Of a DNA stretch of 40,394 nt, positions 40,125 to 40,394 are shown one piece after another. Position 1 is the first letter of the stretch; each line of letters begins with the position of its first letter. Source of the DNA: an uncultured Clostridia bacterium (GTDB taxonomy: Bacteria > Bacillota > Clostridia > Oscillospirales > Acutalibacteraceae); assembly GCA_944380855.1 (NCBI GenBank), contig CALWIW010000020.1:1-40394 (forward strand). Reading direction: 5' to 3'. Under the pieces are notes generated by a model. The model saw only the letters and a list, made by a program, of their open reading frames with translations, made no database searches and was not told the DNA's origin. Both the position numbers and the translations under genes were made by a program.

Positions 40125-40358
40125 CTATTTTGATTCCGACTCCTTATCTTTAAATTCAATAATGCTTTTATAACAATGCTCCAACTTGTCTATAAGCTCA
40201 CGGAGCTGATCCACTGTGCCGATCAGCGAGATATCGTAGCTATGCATATCGATAACTGCTTGGTTAAATCGTTCGCAAGCGTGCTCCAGCTCACTGATGG
40301 CGTCGCAATGTTCGTCATATATGATATTTACATCTCCACTTAGAATGTGATAAACTAT
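40125..40358 (-). pseudogene. 5'-truncated helical protein gene
   Basis: An open frame without a usable start, ending at TAG 40127-40125. Its readable part is DEHCDAISELEHACERFNQA, VIDMHSYDISLIGTVDQLRE then LIDKLEHCYKSIIEFKDK, with heptad-like leucines typical of small coiled-coil proteins. The expected 5' end is occupied by the IS200-type fragment. An internal ATG at 40247 would give only 40 aa. Confidence 0.5.
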
Positions 40359-40374
40359 TTATGTCATTTTCCAT
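40315..40374 (-). pseudogene. N-terminal remnant of an IS200-type transposase
   Basis: ATG 40374 behind AGGAGG gives MENDINSLSHSKWRCKYHI and then TGA. The SLSHSKWRCKYHI part matches the N-terminus of IS200-family TnpA, which would continue with VFAPKYRR. The match stops abruptly at 40318, so only 19 codons of the element remain. Confidence 0.65.
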
Positions 40375-40394
40375 GACTCAACCTCCTATTGCTT

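Noticed and set aside
39737-40394. Complete transposon gene at the right edge
   Set aside because: Only 19 codons of an IS200-like transposase are present, and no other transposase motif is readable in any frame.

Overview
The window reads as a low-GC, spore-forming anaerobe of the class Clostridia. The basis is dipicolinate synthase (dpaAB), a probable spoVM, a SpoIVFB-like M50 protease, Rex, the NfnAB flavin enzyme and strong AGGAGG ribosome-binding sites. A relative of the Ruminococcaceae/Oscillospiraceae is my guess from the overall style; genus cannot be fixed from this sequence.

Layout. 1-300: tRNA-His (first base lost at the window edge), tRNA-Lys and tRNA-Gln. 307-3312: a decayed repeat, comF, a YcxB-like membrane protein, then dpaAB on the minus strand behind a sigma-K-like promoter. 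3430-3768: three tandem hairpin units acting as minus-strand terminators. 3774-9553: a branched-chain amino acid ABC transporter (livHMGF plus a cytidylate-kinase-like gene, and a separately transcribed lipoprotein receptor). 9774-10100: two very small genes, a 49-aa hydrophobic peptide and a probable SpoVM. 10213-16278: an RluA-type pseudouridine synthase, a PgeF/YfiH protein diverging from a 69-aa Cys4 protein, a sigma-region-4-like regulator pair, an exonuclease and TypA. 16600-20395: acn-icd-rex, the oxidative route from citrate to 2-oxoglutarate with the redox repressor Rex in the same operon. 20616-29979: two flavoproteins, membrane proteins, VanZ, NfnAB, a MATE pump and a mini SpoIVFA/SpoIVFB-like pair. 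30118-33469: the TIGR03960/TIGR03936 radical-SAM pair, a HAD phosphatase and tRNA-Leu.

From about 33,500 to the right edge the window enters a mobile element. It has two overlapping large serine recombinases, a small HTH/zinc protein and a string of short, minus-strand accessory genes (DUF4314, a two-domain acidic protein, a small basic protein, DUF5688, DUF5049), each with its own good Shine-Dalgarno site. It ends in a decayed stretch with a frameshifted small gene, an 18-codon leader-like ORF and the first 19 codons of an IS200-type transposase. The far end of the element is outside the window.

A dispersed repeat of about 100 bp with two perfect hairpins occurs three times intact (8170, 11303, 20461) and once decayed (307). 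All intact copies sit just 3' of a gene and point the same way as that gene. The least expected signals are the tandem terminator array, the unannotated spoVM pair, the divergent promoters sharing one palindromic -35 box, the palindrome at the transporter receptor promoter, and the two-recombinase element with its decayed end.
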